Assembly (NCBI GenBank): GCA_037043015.1
Contig: CM073326.1
Span: forward strand, 13,090,345-13,154,344
DNA from: Bryum argenteum
Lineage: Eukaryota; Streptophyta; Bryopsida; Bryales; Bryaceae
Reading direction: 5' to 3'
Length of the DNA: 64,000 nt
The notes below the pieces were generated by a model that had not been told where the DNA came from, did no database searches, and saw only the letters and a list, made by a program, of their open reading frames with translations. Below are positions 44,758-54,900 of this stretch, piece after piece. The first letter of the stretch is position 1, and every line of letters begins with the position of its first letter. The translations under genes and the position numbers were made by a program.

Positions 44758-45589
44758 TTAACCCCTAAAGGCCCAAGCGTTTTTGCAACCTCCAATCTCA
44801 AAATCTGCGATTTTTGACCACATTGTGGAGTTTGGAGTATGGCATAAATTTTTATTGTATTCTGGAACATTCAACCGTAAGATCTTGAACCTAACTTCAT
44901 CCATGATTACCATGTCAAATCTCAACCGTTGGATCTGCACCATTTGTGAGATCATAACGTTCAAAGTTGATGCAGAAATTTTTTTGTGGCTTGCCCGAAA
45001 GACATAGTCTACTTGGTGCAAAGGGAGACTTGGTGATTGTTACCCTAAACATTTTGCTAGTATTTTTTTCCATGTTAGAAATCAAGTTGGCCACACCCAT
45101 GCAAAATTTTAGACACTCATTCCACTTTTGGACCTTCATACAATTTTTTTTCTAGAAGGAGGCAAAAAAGTACTCTAAGTGAACAAATTGGGGTTCTAAT
45201 ACAAATCCACCATCAACTTTTTGAATTTTTCAAAAGTGAACGGTGAAAATGTTCCTTTACACAAATCAGAGTCATGGGGAAAAAAATTTGAAAAAAGTAA
45301 AATCTCAATTATTGACAATTTTGGAGAACATAAACACACATATGCAAATTAGTAAATGGACGGGCAACAAAGAAGAATGGGAACCCATTCTCAATCTTAC
45401 GGGCCCATTGCTGGCAATATGGCAGAGCTATGAATAGCCTACTGCCACCATAAATACTTTGCCTAATATTCTATGTAGATAGCTATGACATGTGTCACTT
45501 GCAATAAAGGGAGGGCTTTCTTCCCGTTGCTCCCCACCGTTACTAAGCTCCCTAAGCTCTTTATAAGTTCCCTATAAAAAGATGATCTG

Positions 45590-45860
45590 ACAAAAAGGCC
45601 CACGCGCAACGACAAAGTGGATTTGACTGGCACCTTGGGGAGCCACATGAGGTGGCAGGAATTTCGTGATCTGGAAAGAGCCGAGCTGGAGGAGCTGGCC
45701 CGCCTTGCTGCCGTCCCTGGCCACCACTTGTACCGTGCAGTAGGCGCACTGATTGAAGCCCCCTTTGCGAAGTCGTTCTCCAGGGCACAAAATAGAATTC
45801 TCCTAACTGGAGAAAGGACTCCAGGGATTGCCGAACACCTACAAAATCACCAAAATTTAT
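45590..45860 (-). other. GC-rich patch with open frames inside the piggyBac element
   Basis: It has overlapping open frames on both strands; the minus frame includes 'ENDFAKGASISAPTARYKWW' and then 'MWLPKVPVKSTLSLR'. No family is recognised. It could be captured host sequence or a remnant of an accessory gene. Confidence 0.35.
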
Positions 45861-45934
45861 CAATTTACAAGAATTCTAATGTAACTAATAAAAAATAAAT
45901 TATCCATAAGCATAGTATTATTCATAGTATTATT

Positions 45935-46245
45935 ACTAACTTTTGTATGTGGGGTAAGAAACAAAGCAAAGAATTATTCACAAGCAATATTCAAATTATT
46001 GTGGTGTCATTTGTTTGTGGGGTAAGAAATAAAGCAAAGTATTATTCATAACTCAACTACTATTCATATTTGTTTGTGGGATAAAAAACATAGCAAAGTA
46101 TTATTCACAAGCAAAGTACTATTCATATTATTATTACTAACGTTTGTTTGTGGGGTTCGAAATAAAGCAAAGTATTATTCACAAGGAAAGTACTATTATT
46201 CACAAGCAAAGTACTATATGCGCAAAATGTGGGGTAACAAACTTG
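45935..46245 (+). repeat. ~60-70-bp minisatellite inside the piggyBac element
   Basis: Four to five diverged units of 'tgtttgtggggtaagaaa' + 'caaagcaaagtattattcac'. Confidence 0.8.
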
Positions 46246-46285
46246 AGCTTCCTCTTTGTATGCAAAAAGAAATACTTACATTCAC

Positions 46286-48926
46286 TCACATATGGCGTTG
46301 GCGTCGTATGGCAATATCTGTGTGCCACTTCTCAAAGCAACCTCGATTGAGACACATCCATTTGTCTCCACACTTCCGGCAGTAATAATGTGGTTCAAAT
46401 TTTTGGCAAACCACACACCGACGTCGTAATTTTGTATATGTGGGTACACAAATCAATGGCGTGTTCCTTGCTCGAGGAATATCCCGGGGTGTGAATCTCT
46501 CATAGGCCACCCTTGAAGAAGGGCTTCACATAAGCCCTTCTTGAATTGAAGGTGTGTCATCGGCGTGCGGTTATATCGATAGTGTTTCACACACTCCAAA
46601 TAATATATATACATGTTGACAATCGAGACATCCAATAAGAAGAAAAAAATACGGTGCCACCACTTGTGGCTCCGTACTTAGCATGAATAGGATGCTCGGA
46701 GTTGATCGGCAACATCTACACCTCGCATGTGAGTTGTATATTCTTTCAAAATCGGGGATGTTAGAATCATTTCACGACTTGCACCATTTCGCCGAGGGAC
46801 CGTTACTACCTTCTCACATGGGGGTTGAATTGGCAAATAATGAGTGGAAATAAGAAGCACGGGCTTCTTATCCTTCCACATAACACATGATATCGTGCGG
46901 GTGTCATGCATTTTCCATAAAGTTGTGCCTTGAGGCACATTTTTGAAAGAATTGGTGTTTTTCAAATCTAAGGGAAGACCAACCCGGTTTGCCCTTATTG
47001 TCCCACATGCATACATTTCCCGTGATAAAAGAGTTGTGAAAAGTCCAAAACTAGTGAAGTAATTATCCATTGTCACGCAATGGCCTAAGTTCAAAGGCCA
47101 TCCACTAACCTCATAACTACATTATGGGCCAATCGAGCATCGCCAAGAACAATATTAGGTTGTTCTATGGGAAGGGGGGCTACAATATTGTCTTTTCCAC
47201 AATAGATCTCGAAATTCCATACGAACTTTGAAATCGAGCATGCCAAACACCAAACCTTCAAGCCCCACTTTTGAGGCTTCTTAGGCATATATTGACGTAT
47301 CGGTGAATATGTCCCCTTATAGCGAATCATCATTTCATCAATGGTCAAATATTTTCCAAGAAACCATGCCTTTTTACATTGATCTCTCATAGCATTGACT
47401 AACCATCTTGTTTGACCGATTTTGTCATAACCCGGGTCCCCTCTAGTTTGTCCTTCCATGTTTGTAAGATGGAGACATCTCCTAATGTCTTGAAATCGGG
47501 CCCGTGTAAATATATTTGAAATACTTGGGCATCCAAAGAGGTCATCACGCATCCAATATGTTCTTACATTAGGTTGAACCCTCAACCCCATATATATGGC
47601 TAAGGCCATAAATGCTTTGAGGCTCGAAATTGTCATATTCTCCCAAGTAGGACCACCTTTGGTATTTCCATGCTCATCTAAAGGAGCATTTGCATACCGA
47701 TTAGTTTCTTGAACAATAGTGGCCAACATGTGTGGAGTCCAAAAGAGGCCAAATAAATCCATAAAACTTGGCATACCACGATGATGACGAGAAGGACCCA
47801 TGGGTTTCCCCAAAAATGATATCGGCATTGGATTATACATAATACTTGGGTTTCCCCAAGTCTCATTCCTAAATTGCCACCTAATATCCTCTTGTTGATG
47901 GGGTAACCCATCGTTACGATTATCTCCATCACTATCAGAGGCACTTTCAAAATTGGGTAAGTCCTCACTATCATTCCCACCCAAATCATCCCTCACACCA
48001 TTGCGTGTCATTCTCCTTCTTATTATATGTTCTTCCTCAACATCATCATCCCACTCCATATTATTATTACCGCCCTCAGTATCATTGCCATAGAATTCTC
48101 CAGGCCCAATACCAGTACTTCTCTCCCCAATAAAAATATTTGGCTGCAATGTGAATTGACCAATATTTTCTTCTGAAGTCACAACTACTGGTTGCCCTTG
48201 TAGCCCAAGCGTATGGCCTGTAAGGGGAAGGCCAGAAGGCGATGCACCCGCCACAGGAAGGCCCTGGTGCCCGGGTAAGCAGGCGTGCCGGCCGTTGCTG
48301 CTGTTCGGCTGGAGATGCCCCGCTGCGCTCGGCGCCGGACCCCAGCTGGCAGCCGACGCGCTTGACTCGCCGACGTGGCCCGACCTCGTGGCCGCGGCGC
48401 TGTGCCAGCCCGCAGTCCGCCGGCTTGAGTCCCATACTAGTCGCAACGCCGTTGCATCACCGCAATCTTGGTCGACGCCTAGCTGCAGCGCTGGTCCGTG
48501 CATCTCACCACTCCCGCTTGCTTCTTCGGGATCAGGTCCAGCATTGTAGATCTCACCACCTCTCTTCCGTCCTCTTCGGCCAAAGTTTATTGCTGCAAGC
48601 AAGACTTCAGGTGGCCAGAGGATATCCTCAAGACTTGCAGCTCTCTCCATACCACTATCATCTTCTCCTTCTTCATTACACAATTCTTCTGAGCTTGGGT
48701 AATACGCATGCACTGGAGATTGCGAATTCAAGTACTCGCCGTTGAAGCCAACATCTGTATCAGGGAAGGTCATGAGCTCAACTCCAGGTCCTAGATCTGG
48801 CAATTCTTGATGTTGAGGAGGTAATATTGCTTCAGGACTAGATGGTGGGCTTGGAGGAACCGTAGTTGGTTCCGGTTGTGTCTGTAGACGTGAACTCCTT
48901 CTCATTGGAATATTGTCCCACTCCAT
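46286..48926 (-). pseudogene. piggyBac transposase (DDD), decayed
   Basis: The minus frame from 48926 (MEWDNIPMRRSSRLQ) has an acidic, low-complexity N-terminal part and then the transposase core: 'WENMTISSLKAFMALAIYMG', 'YWMRDDLFGCPSISNIF' and 'YLTIDEMMIRYKGTYSPIRQ'. The last holds the first catalytic Asp, about residue 530. A frameshift near 47094 moves to a frame with the second Asp ('CVTMDNYFTS') and the third ('MRGVDVADQLRASYS'). An in-frame TAA at 46678-46680 follows. The frame resumes with 'DVSIVNMYIYYLECVKHY', and after one more frameshift near 46505 ends in the piggyBac cysteine-rich finger (CVVCQ...CRKCG...CLNRGCFEKWH). One stop and two frameshifts make it inactive unless short introns are involved. 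A GC-rich insertion-like block (about 48235-48550) lies in the N-terminal part. Confidence 0.88.
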
Positions 48927-48947
48927 CTGTATTCTCCAAGTTAGACA

Positions 48948-49388
48948 TTACTCATAACTCTCAACTATGAAATTTAGGTACATGTTACACAAGAGATACT
49001 CACCTCCTTTGACTTCTTCCATGATCGACGTGGAGGCATTGCTTGTATCGGGCCAAGTAGATTTGACAATATCAAGAAATTCTTGCTCAAAAGCGTGTTG
49101 ATCAACCCACCCTAGAATATGTGCGGCTTGCCTGTAGAAATGGTGTCGGAAATTATTTGCTTGTGGATTTCTTGGCCAAGCTTTGGACTTCTTACGAACG
49201 CGTAAACTGCGCAAATGTTTTTGATCAAGCAGTGAAAGGAGGTCATGAATCTGATGTGCTCGAAGGTGTTTGCGTACAGCCCAGGAACGAAGGCGAGCTT
49301 CTGGATCGGCAGATGGAGGCGGCAATGTCGAAATAAGAAGTGGCTGCAAGTTTCCGACACTCACAACCGCAGTATTGGGTTCCTGCAT
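48948..49388 (-). CDS. Unknown frame upstream of the piggyBac transposase
   Basis: A 146-codon minus frame, MQEPNTAVVSVGNLQPL... to 'HILGWVDQHAFEQEFLDIVK' and 'SIMEEVKGGEYLL'. It contains a basic segment (HLRSLRVRKKSKAWPRNPQA). It is not recognised. A good donor (GGAGGTGAGT) and an acceptor (ATACAG directly before the transposase ATG) suggest it may be a 5' exon of the same transcript, but a simple join is out of frame. It may be part of the transposase N-terminus or a second protein. Confidence 0.4.
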   Translation of the reverse strand: MQEPNTAVVSVGNLQPLLISTLPPPSADPEARLRSWAVRKHLRAHQIHDLLSLLDQKHLRSLRVRKKSKAWPRNPQANNFRHHFYRQAAHILGWVDQHAFEQEFLDIVKSTWPDTSNASTSIMEEVKGGEYLLCNMYLNFIVESYE

Positions 49389-49421
49389 ATGGTCATATTA
49401 GTCAGTTGATGTGATGTCAGT

Positions 49422-49916
49422 TTACCATGCAAGTTCCACATGCAAACCAAGTTCATGTTCATGTATTCGAACCCGTTGATGTGATCGCTCCTCGATCTGT
49501 GCAATCATCTGATCGCTCACTGGCGCATGGGCTGCCGAAGTTGGTGATGATCTGCAGGCTGCCGAACTTGATGCAGCGGCGACCTTGAAGCTGGACGGTC
49601 GGAGGCAGCTGCAGTACGCCTCCGAAGGAACTCGTCGACCTCCCTGGCACGTACAGTTCGCCGCCGATTCCTCTCGCTGAAGCTCAACCTCGGCGGCAAG
49701 TACAGTTGGACCACGAAGGAGCTGTTCGATCTCCCTGGCCGAAGACTCTACTGCGTAATCACCATTTTCAGTGCTCTGATCATTTTCGGTCCATACTGGC
49801 ACCTCGATGAATCCTTCTCCTACTGTTGCACTCGCCTCTCTCGAATCGGTAGTTGCTAGTGAAATGATGGCAGCAGTCACAGGAACCCCGTCCAAAGAAT
49901 TTGCAAAACTAGCCAT
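49422..49916 (-). CDS. Unknown frame at the 5' end of the piggyBac gene cluster
   Basis: A 164-codon minus frame starts MASFANSLDGVPVTAAIISL, has an acidic stretch and ends 'VRIHEHELGLHVELAW'. GC-rich in the middle (about 49540-49700), with partly duplicated 'ctcgtcgacctccctggc / gttcgatctccctggcc' blocks. A GTAAAC donor lies at its 3' end and a CAG acceptor before the next frame. It is not recognised; it is the first frame of the element's minus-strand transcription unit. Confidence 0.35.
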   Translation of the reverse strand: MASFANSLDGVPVTAAIISLATTDSREASATVGEGFIEVPVWTENDQSTENGDYAVESSAREIEQLLRGPTVLAAEVELQREESAANCTCQGGRRVPSEAYCSCLRPSSFKVAAASSSAACRSSPTSAAHAPVSDQMIAQIEERSHQRVRIHEHELGLHVELAW

Positions 49917-50456
49917 AATGGATTTTTGTTACTTTTGAAATATGCTTTGGATTTGATGTATGCTGTTTGTTGTTCCCAACATCTTTCCATGAGTTTCTCA
50001 TTCAAATTCTGAAATTTGAATCGCCCCATGTCAGTGTGTTCTCAGCCGCCAGTTTCACGAAGTTTGTAGTTATGACATGTATTTGGAGGGGGCGTCAATC
50101 TTGGCCAGTCCCAAAGCATTCAATTCTGCCGAATGTTGGGTCCTCCAAAACCCTGCTTGGAACCCCTGCCCCTCTGGAGTTTTCTCGAGTGACCCTCGCA
50201 ACTGCCCCCATTTCCACCTTGTTCCTTAGTGGCCACAACAACAACCCGTTCTGCCCTTTCTCAACTCCAAATCAAAAATTTGCTCTACAAGGCACTAAAA
50301 TTGGAATCTTACTTTGCAAATTTTACCACACACAATTACTATGTTTCCCGACACACACACCAAATTACAGCCCAAAACACCAAAATTTGACCTCTCATCT
50401 AAGGTGCCCAAAACTGCAAAACGCCGATTCGGCTTTCCTGGGCCTTTAGGGGTTAA

Positions 50457-51345
50457 CCGACAATTTAAGTAGTTGGGCTTTAGTCACCAATCCTTTAATC
50501 ACCAACCTTTGAATAAAATGAATGGCATAAGTTGGTTCTTGTGATAGATCATTGATCTTGGATCACCAGCCTTTGAATCAACTCATTGGCCTTGTGTCAC
50601 TAATTCTAGAATTAGCACGATGGCTTCTATGTGAAACTGAGTCATATAATTGGTGAGATGGTTTAGTCAAATGGTTGGCCTAGAGTCACTAATTGACTTT
50701 CATTCAAATAACTCGCCTTGACTTACAAAAGTCACTAATTGGCCTTCACTAAATAGTTGGCTCTAAGTCTCATGTCTAGCTCCAGCCTCTAATTGACCTT
50801 GAAACAATCACAAATTGGCCTAGATTCAATAGAAAGTTGGCCCTTGTGTCAATAATAAATTGGCCCTTGTGGTAATAATAAGTTGGCCCTTGTGTCAATA
50901 ATAATTTGGCCCTTCAGTTTCAAAAGTCATTAGTTAACACATAATTTATTATAATGGGAATATATATACAAAATGGTAAATACAACTTAGAGTAATACGA
51001 CTGCCCTTAGACTGCACCAAGCCAAATACATTACCAAATAATCAAAGTTTATCAATATAGAGAGAAGTATTCTCAAAATAAAAAGCAAGTTTTATATATC
51101 AATATAACGGACTATTCTCAAAATAAAAAGGCGCTGTAATGAATATATAGAAAACTATACTGAAATAAAAAGATGAATTAATACCAAAAACAAACACCCA
51201 ATAAAACAAATTTACTAAAGGAGAAAAGTTTATTGATGGAAAAATCCAGAAAACAAATTATTGGTGTAATTGTAGACCTCCTGAAGTAAAGCCCAGTAAA
51301 ATCTAAATAGTACTACGTGGACGTGCATCACCAAAAGTGTCATTT
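50457..51345. other. Continuation of the simple tandem array, then AT-rich spacer
   Basis: 50457-50940 is the same kind of wordy array (ggcccttgtgtcaataataa repeated). 50941-51345 is AT-rich without a gene. Confidence 0.6.
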
Positions 51346-52758
51346 CTATCTCGCTTCTCGGGGATAGTCTCCTCCACAGGACAGTCCCACACGGGCAATT
51401 GTAGTTCGCAAAGGATCATTTAGCTTGACAGGAGCTAAATTACAAGATACATCCAGAGATGTAGAATGAATTGGGGTGTCACTAATCTGTGCTACGGTGT
51501 TTGTCGTCCTATCCAGGATGTCATCACATGAAGCCGCTACAATTCGATTCGGTAGATTGACATAACTATCAACGACACCATCATCATCATCCATGACTTC
51601 TTTGGTGTAATCCACAGCGGATGCGTCGTCTCGAGCAGGATATATGTACCGCCATTGCTGCAACTCCGAGAGTGTCCTGGACCCCTCAGGCCCTCACTAT
51701 TGAAAGAGGAATCTGACATCGTAGAGGGACCAATTGGGGAAATATCATCCAGGGAAGCATTTTGTCGTCGATCGCTGAAAACCTGAATATCATATAAACA
51801 AACACTAAGTCTGTAAAAGGCATTCTTACGGTAGACTCATTGGAACTATAAGAAGTGACAATTTGCAAATTCATGACTAGCAAACAGTGATGATCTGACG
51901 AGGCATTAGAACCCAAGCATTGCAATTAAGATATAGTCAAGCAAAATGCAAAACAAAAATTTAAACTAATACCGTAAATGAAAGTAATCACGACATTGTT
52001 TTCCCATTCACAAGGAGCTGGTTCCACACATAGGGCAGATTCCGGGACATGATGCCGTACAACTTGGAGCTCTTGGACAGGTCATTGTGAGAGGGTCTAC
52101 CACTCATAACTTGATGGAAGTTCTGAGGACCTCTAAAATGTACGTCAAAACAAAACTCATGGATTAATTTTAATAGATAAGAGTCCGAGGGTGGACCCTC
52201 ATGTGAATGGACCCAAGGATTGGGAAAGAGAGTGTTCAATGGAGGAACAACCATACAAGCGGCGGGATTGCTGTCGACCATAATAAAGTTCTACGCGTTG
52301 AAATTAGCATCGCTTCTAGTGAAAAGACGTCGACGCGGATATTTCAGTAGGATAAGATTAGTCGTGACATGGTACATGGCCTTCGAGTAATTCTTCTGCA
52401 AGAGTGTATTGCAAGAGTTTGAGGCTAATATAATTTGCGGGACGGCAGCAGTTCTAGAGAAAAGAAAGGTGCAGAGACCGTGGACAACCTCAGGATGAAG
52501 AGTACTCCAAACGTGGATGCGGCAAAAACAGTCTAACACAATAAGGAAGGGGGTAAGTCTAGGACAACAGTATACTATCGTGTCAGCAACTACGGTGGGG
52601 ATAGTGGAGGAAAGAACAGGAGGGTGTATGGGATCGGGAAAGATAAGGTACTGAGAGGGCGCCTGAGACATAGGGGTAGTGGAACAGAGGACCCCGTTCA
52701 ACTCCAACACCACATTCAACCACTTGGGCATGGACCGGTGTCGATTGAGAGATGGCAC
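51346..52758 (-). pseudogene. FCP1/NIF-like phosphatase-domain gene, broken
   Basis: The minus frame from 52758 has 'KWLNVVLELNGVLCS', the position of the FCP1-family D-x-D motif, here Glu-Leu-Asn. 'VYCCPRLTPFLIVLDCF' and 'IHVWSTLHPEVV' follow, as in plant FCP1-homology proteins. The adjoining frame (51988-52281) carries 'IMVDSNPAACMVVPPLNTLFPNPW', the domain's C-terminal 'DDSP'-like block. Frames near 51346-51719 (MSDSSFNSEG..., acidic) may be its C-terminal exon. The reading frame is interrupted and the first catalytic Asp is replaced, so it is probably inactive. Family call rests on motif order only. Confidence 0.5.
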
Positions 52759-52828
52759 AGGCGGTGACCGAGGGATGTAGGGAAAGTCTTGCCTGAAGAT
52801 TTGGACAATTTAGCCTGCAGCACGACAA

Positions 52829-53358
52829 GTGACAATTGCAGACAATATTAAATCAAGAGTGTTACCTTGTGAAATGCTGAAGCATGCAAATGACTGCTCG
52901 TAGTGATTGAGGACTGGACCGCCACAACGACGCACAACACAATGTGGTCAGTAGACGTTCTGGTAGCAAGCGGACGGAATAAGGTACTCAGAGGCGCGGC
53001 CTGATAGAGAAATGACGATGTTTAGCGCCAAGTGGTGAGGAGAATGACGCGGACGCAGTCCACACGCAAGTGATAAAATAAAAAGTCTTCATTATATTGA
53101 ATGATGTGACTACATGGTACTATCTACAAAACGTGGCACACCATCCAATAATTCGAAGACTAACTCGCAGGACCTACTCGCCGCCTTCAATACCGGACTC
53201 CTCTAAAACAAGGAGCGCCGACTTTAAGATTACTATAAAGATCAAACAACATACAAGCAGAGCAATAGTATGAGCAAATGCTCATAAACCAGTCAAACAC
53301 GCAAACATCAACAGATTTTAGCTCGACCCGAGCTAAACGATATTTTCCTACAGTTGAG
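52829..53358. other. Spacer, no gene seen
   Basis: Mixed composition, no convincing frame. A near-palindrome 'tagctcgacccgagctaaac' lies at 53319-53338, about 20 bases beyond the end of the next coding block. Confidence 0.4.
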
Positions 53359-54900
53359 TTAGAACCTCACCGTGGGATTAGTCGCAGGTATTGAGTCAGG
53401 TTTGTCGTTGCCGGAGTCAAGGGAGATTGGTATACCATGAACCGCTCTCTCTACATCTTCTTGCAAGTCGTGAACACCCTCATGAGTCTCATGTGCAGAG
53501 GAAGCGTCATCACGAACATCTTCATCCGCTGGCCGGTGGTCGCTGACTTCGTAGTCAACATTGTCATTCCGGTGGTCCGGCGCCTCGAGCGGATGAACGC
53601 CATCGTCCTCTCCCCGATTCGCGATATCAGCTTCCAATAGAGATGCTTTACTACAAATCTCCTCAATAATGATGTCAGGTAGTGCGGGAGACTGAGTAGG
53701 ATGAATGGCGACAGGAACTGAAGAAATCGGGGATGCTGAGCCTTCGGGTGGATTTTGGGAAGTGGAAGTTGCAGGCCCACACATAGCCAAAGGAGGCTGA
53801 TTGACAGGGTTGTACGAGGCAAGGGGTATCGGCGCCTGCGGAAGAGCCATCTGTGCTATTTGGGTCATCAACATCCCCATCTCGCTCAAATCGCCTACAA
53901 CTCTAGATTGTGAGCTCTCCAAACTTGAGAACTTGGAATGGACGGCAAGTTGATCTGCCCGCCGTTGCTCCTCCAACCTAGCAAGCCTCTGCGCCTCGCG
54001 TCTTGCATTGTCTGCTTCTTCCTCAGCTTGTTTGGCAGCCCTTCTCTCCTCCTTCTCCTTCTGACGTTGTGTCCGCTTGTCATCCTTCGAGATTAGAAAG
54101 GGAATGTTCGTCTCAATCTTCACTCGCGGTTCTGAAGGTTCACCCTTCTCCTGCCAGCCCACACCTAGACTTATGAGCGGATCAACAGCCCCCTTTGTAG
54201 GCTTGGAGGAATCCGGCTCACCCGAAAAATCGAAAAATGTACACTCCACCTTTTCATCGAGATCATCCACGTGCGTATTCCAAACATCCTTCTTCAACAA
54301 ATGAAAGTACCGCCCGCTTACAGGGGCAGGAGCAGGTAATGGATGCACCACAGGAACGATGCAGGCAGGAGCAGGTAACGACCTCCTCATCCGACTGAGA
54401 CCAGAAAACATCGTTTACCGCCTTCGTGTGGGTCTCTCGACGATGGTCAGAATTATCTTCTTCATTATCATCGTCTTCGCTAAGAGTATCAGGGAGGCCT
54501 TTGGAGGCGAGTGTCTCTTCAAGGAGCGTAGGAGGATTTAGCTCGACTCGAGCTATGTCCCCACCGCGCGTCAAGGAGCGTCGTTGGTCGACGAGTGGAA
54601 CAGCGTCATTACCGTCGTCAACGGCGGATAGATTTAACAGCAAATTCCTCTAAACGAGATCGACAGCCTGAATGGTCTGAACGCTTAAAGCCCGTCCACC
54701 AGAAGTCGCCTTAGATGCTCGAGCACGAGCACGCCCACCACGACCACCGGATGAAGGAGCGCCTCCACAATCGGGAACAGCGGATGAACGAGCGCCTCCA
54801 CGACCACCAGACGATGGATGACTACCACGAGCACGACCACGAGACGATGGATGACCACCACGAGCACGAGTAGCAGAAGACGGATCGCCACTACCAGCAG
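53359..54900 (-). pseudogene. Decayed coding block: coiled-coil and Arg/Gly/Ser-rich protein, unknown
   Basis: The longest minus frame (54411-53359, 350 codons) has 'RYFHLLKKDVWNTHVDDLDE', a charged coiled coil (KEKEERRAAKQAEEEADNA) and an acidic tail. Upstream frames hold an acidic segment (SEDDDNEEDNSDHRRE) and repeated Ser-Gly-Gly-Arg modules. The block is broken and looks old. A solo LTR at 54901-56413 separates it from a similar Arg/Gly/Ser-rich block. I do not recognise the family: no capsid, polymerase, integrase or envelope motif was seen. Confidence 0.45.

Larger units (their letters stand above)
44762..50452 (-). mobile_element. piggyBac element with decayed transposase (5.7 kb)
   Basis: Flanked by TTAA (44758-44761 and 50453-50456). 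Terminal inverted repeats CCCCTAAAGGCCCAAG and CCCCTAAAGGCCCAGG (inward). It carries a minus-strand piggyBac transposase relic, two further upstream minus-strand frames, a minisatellite and several GC-rich patches. Subterminal sequences are shared with at least three non-autonomous elements in the window, making it (or its active parent) the probable source of their transposase. piggyBac elements are best known from animals, with some fungal, oomycete and algal cases; in land plants they are uncommon as far as I know. Confidence 0.9.
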
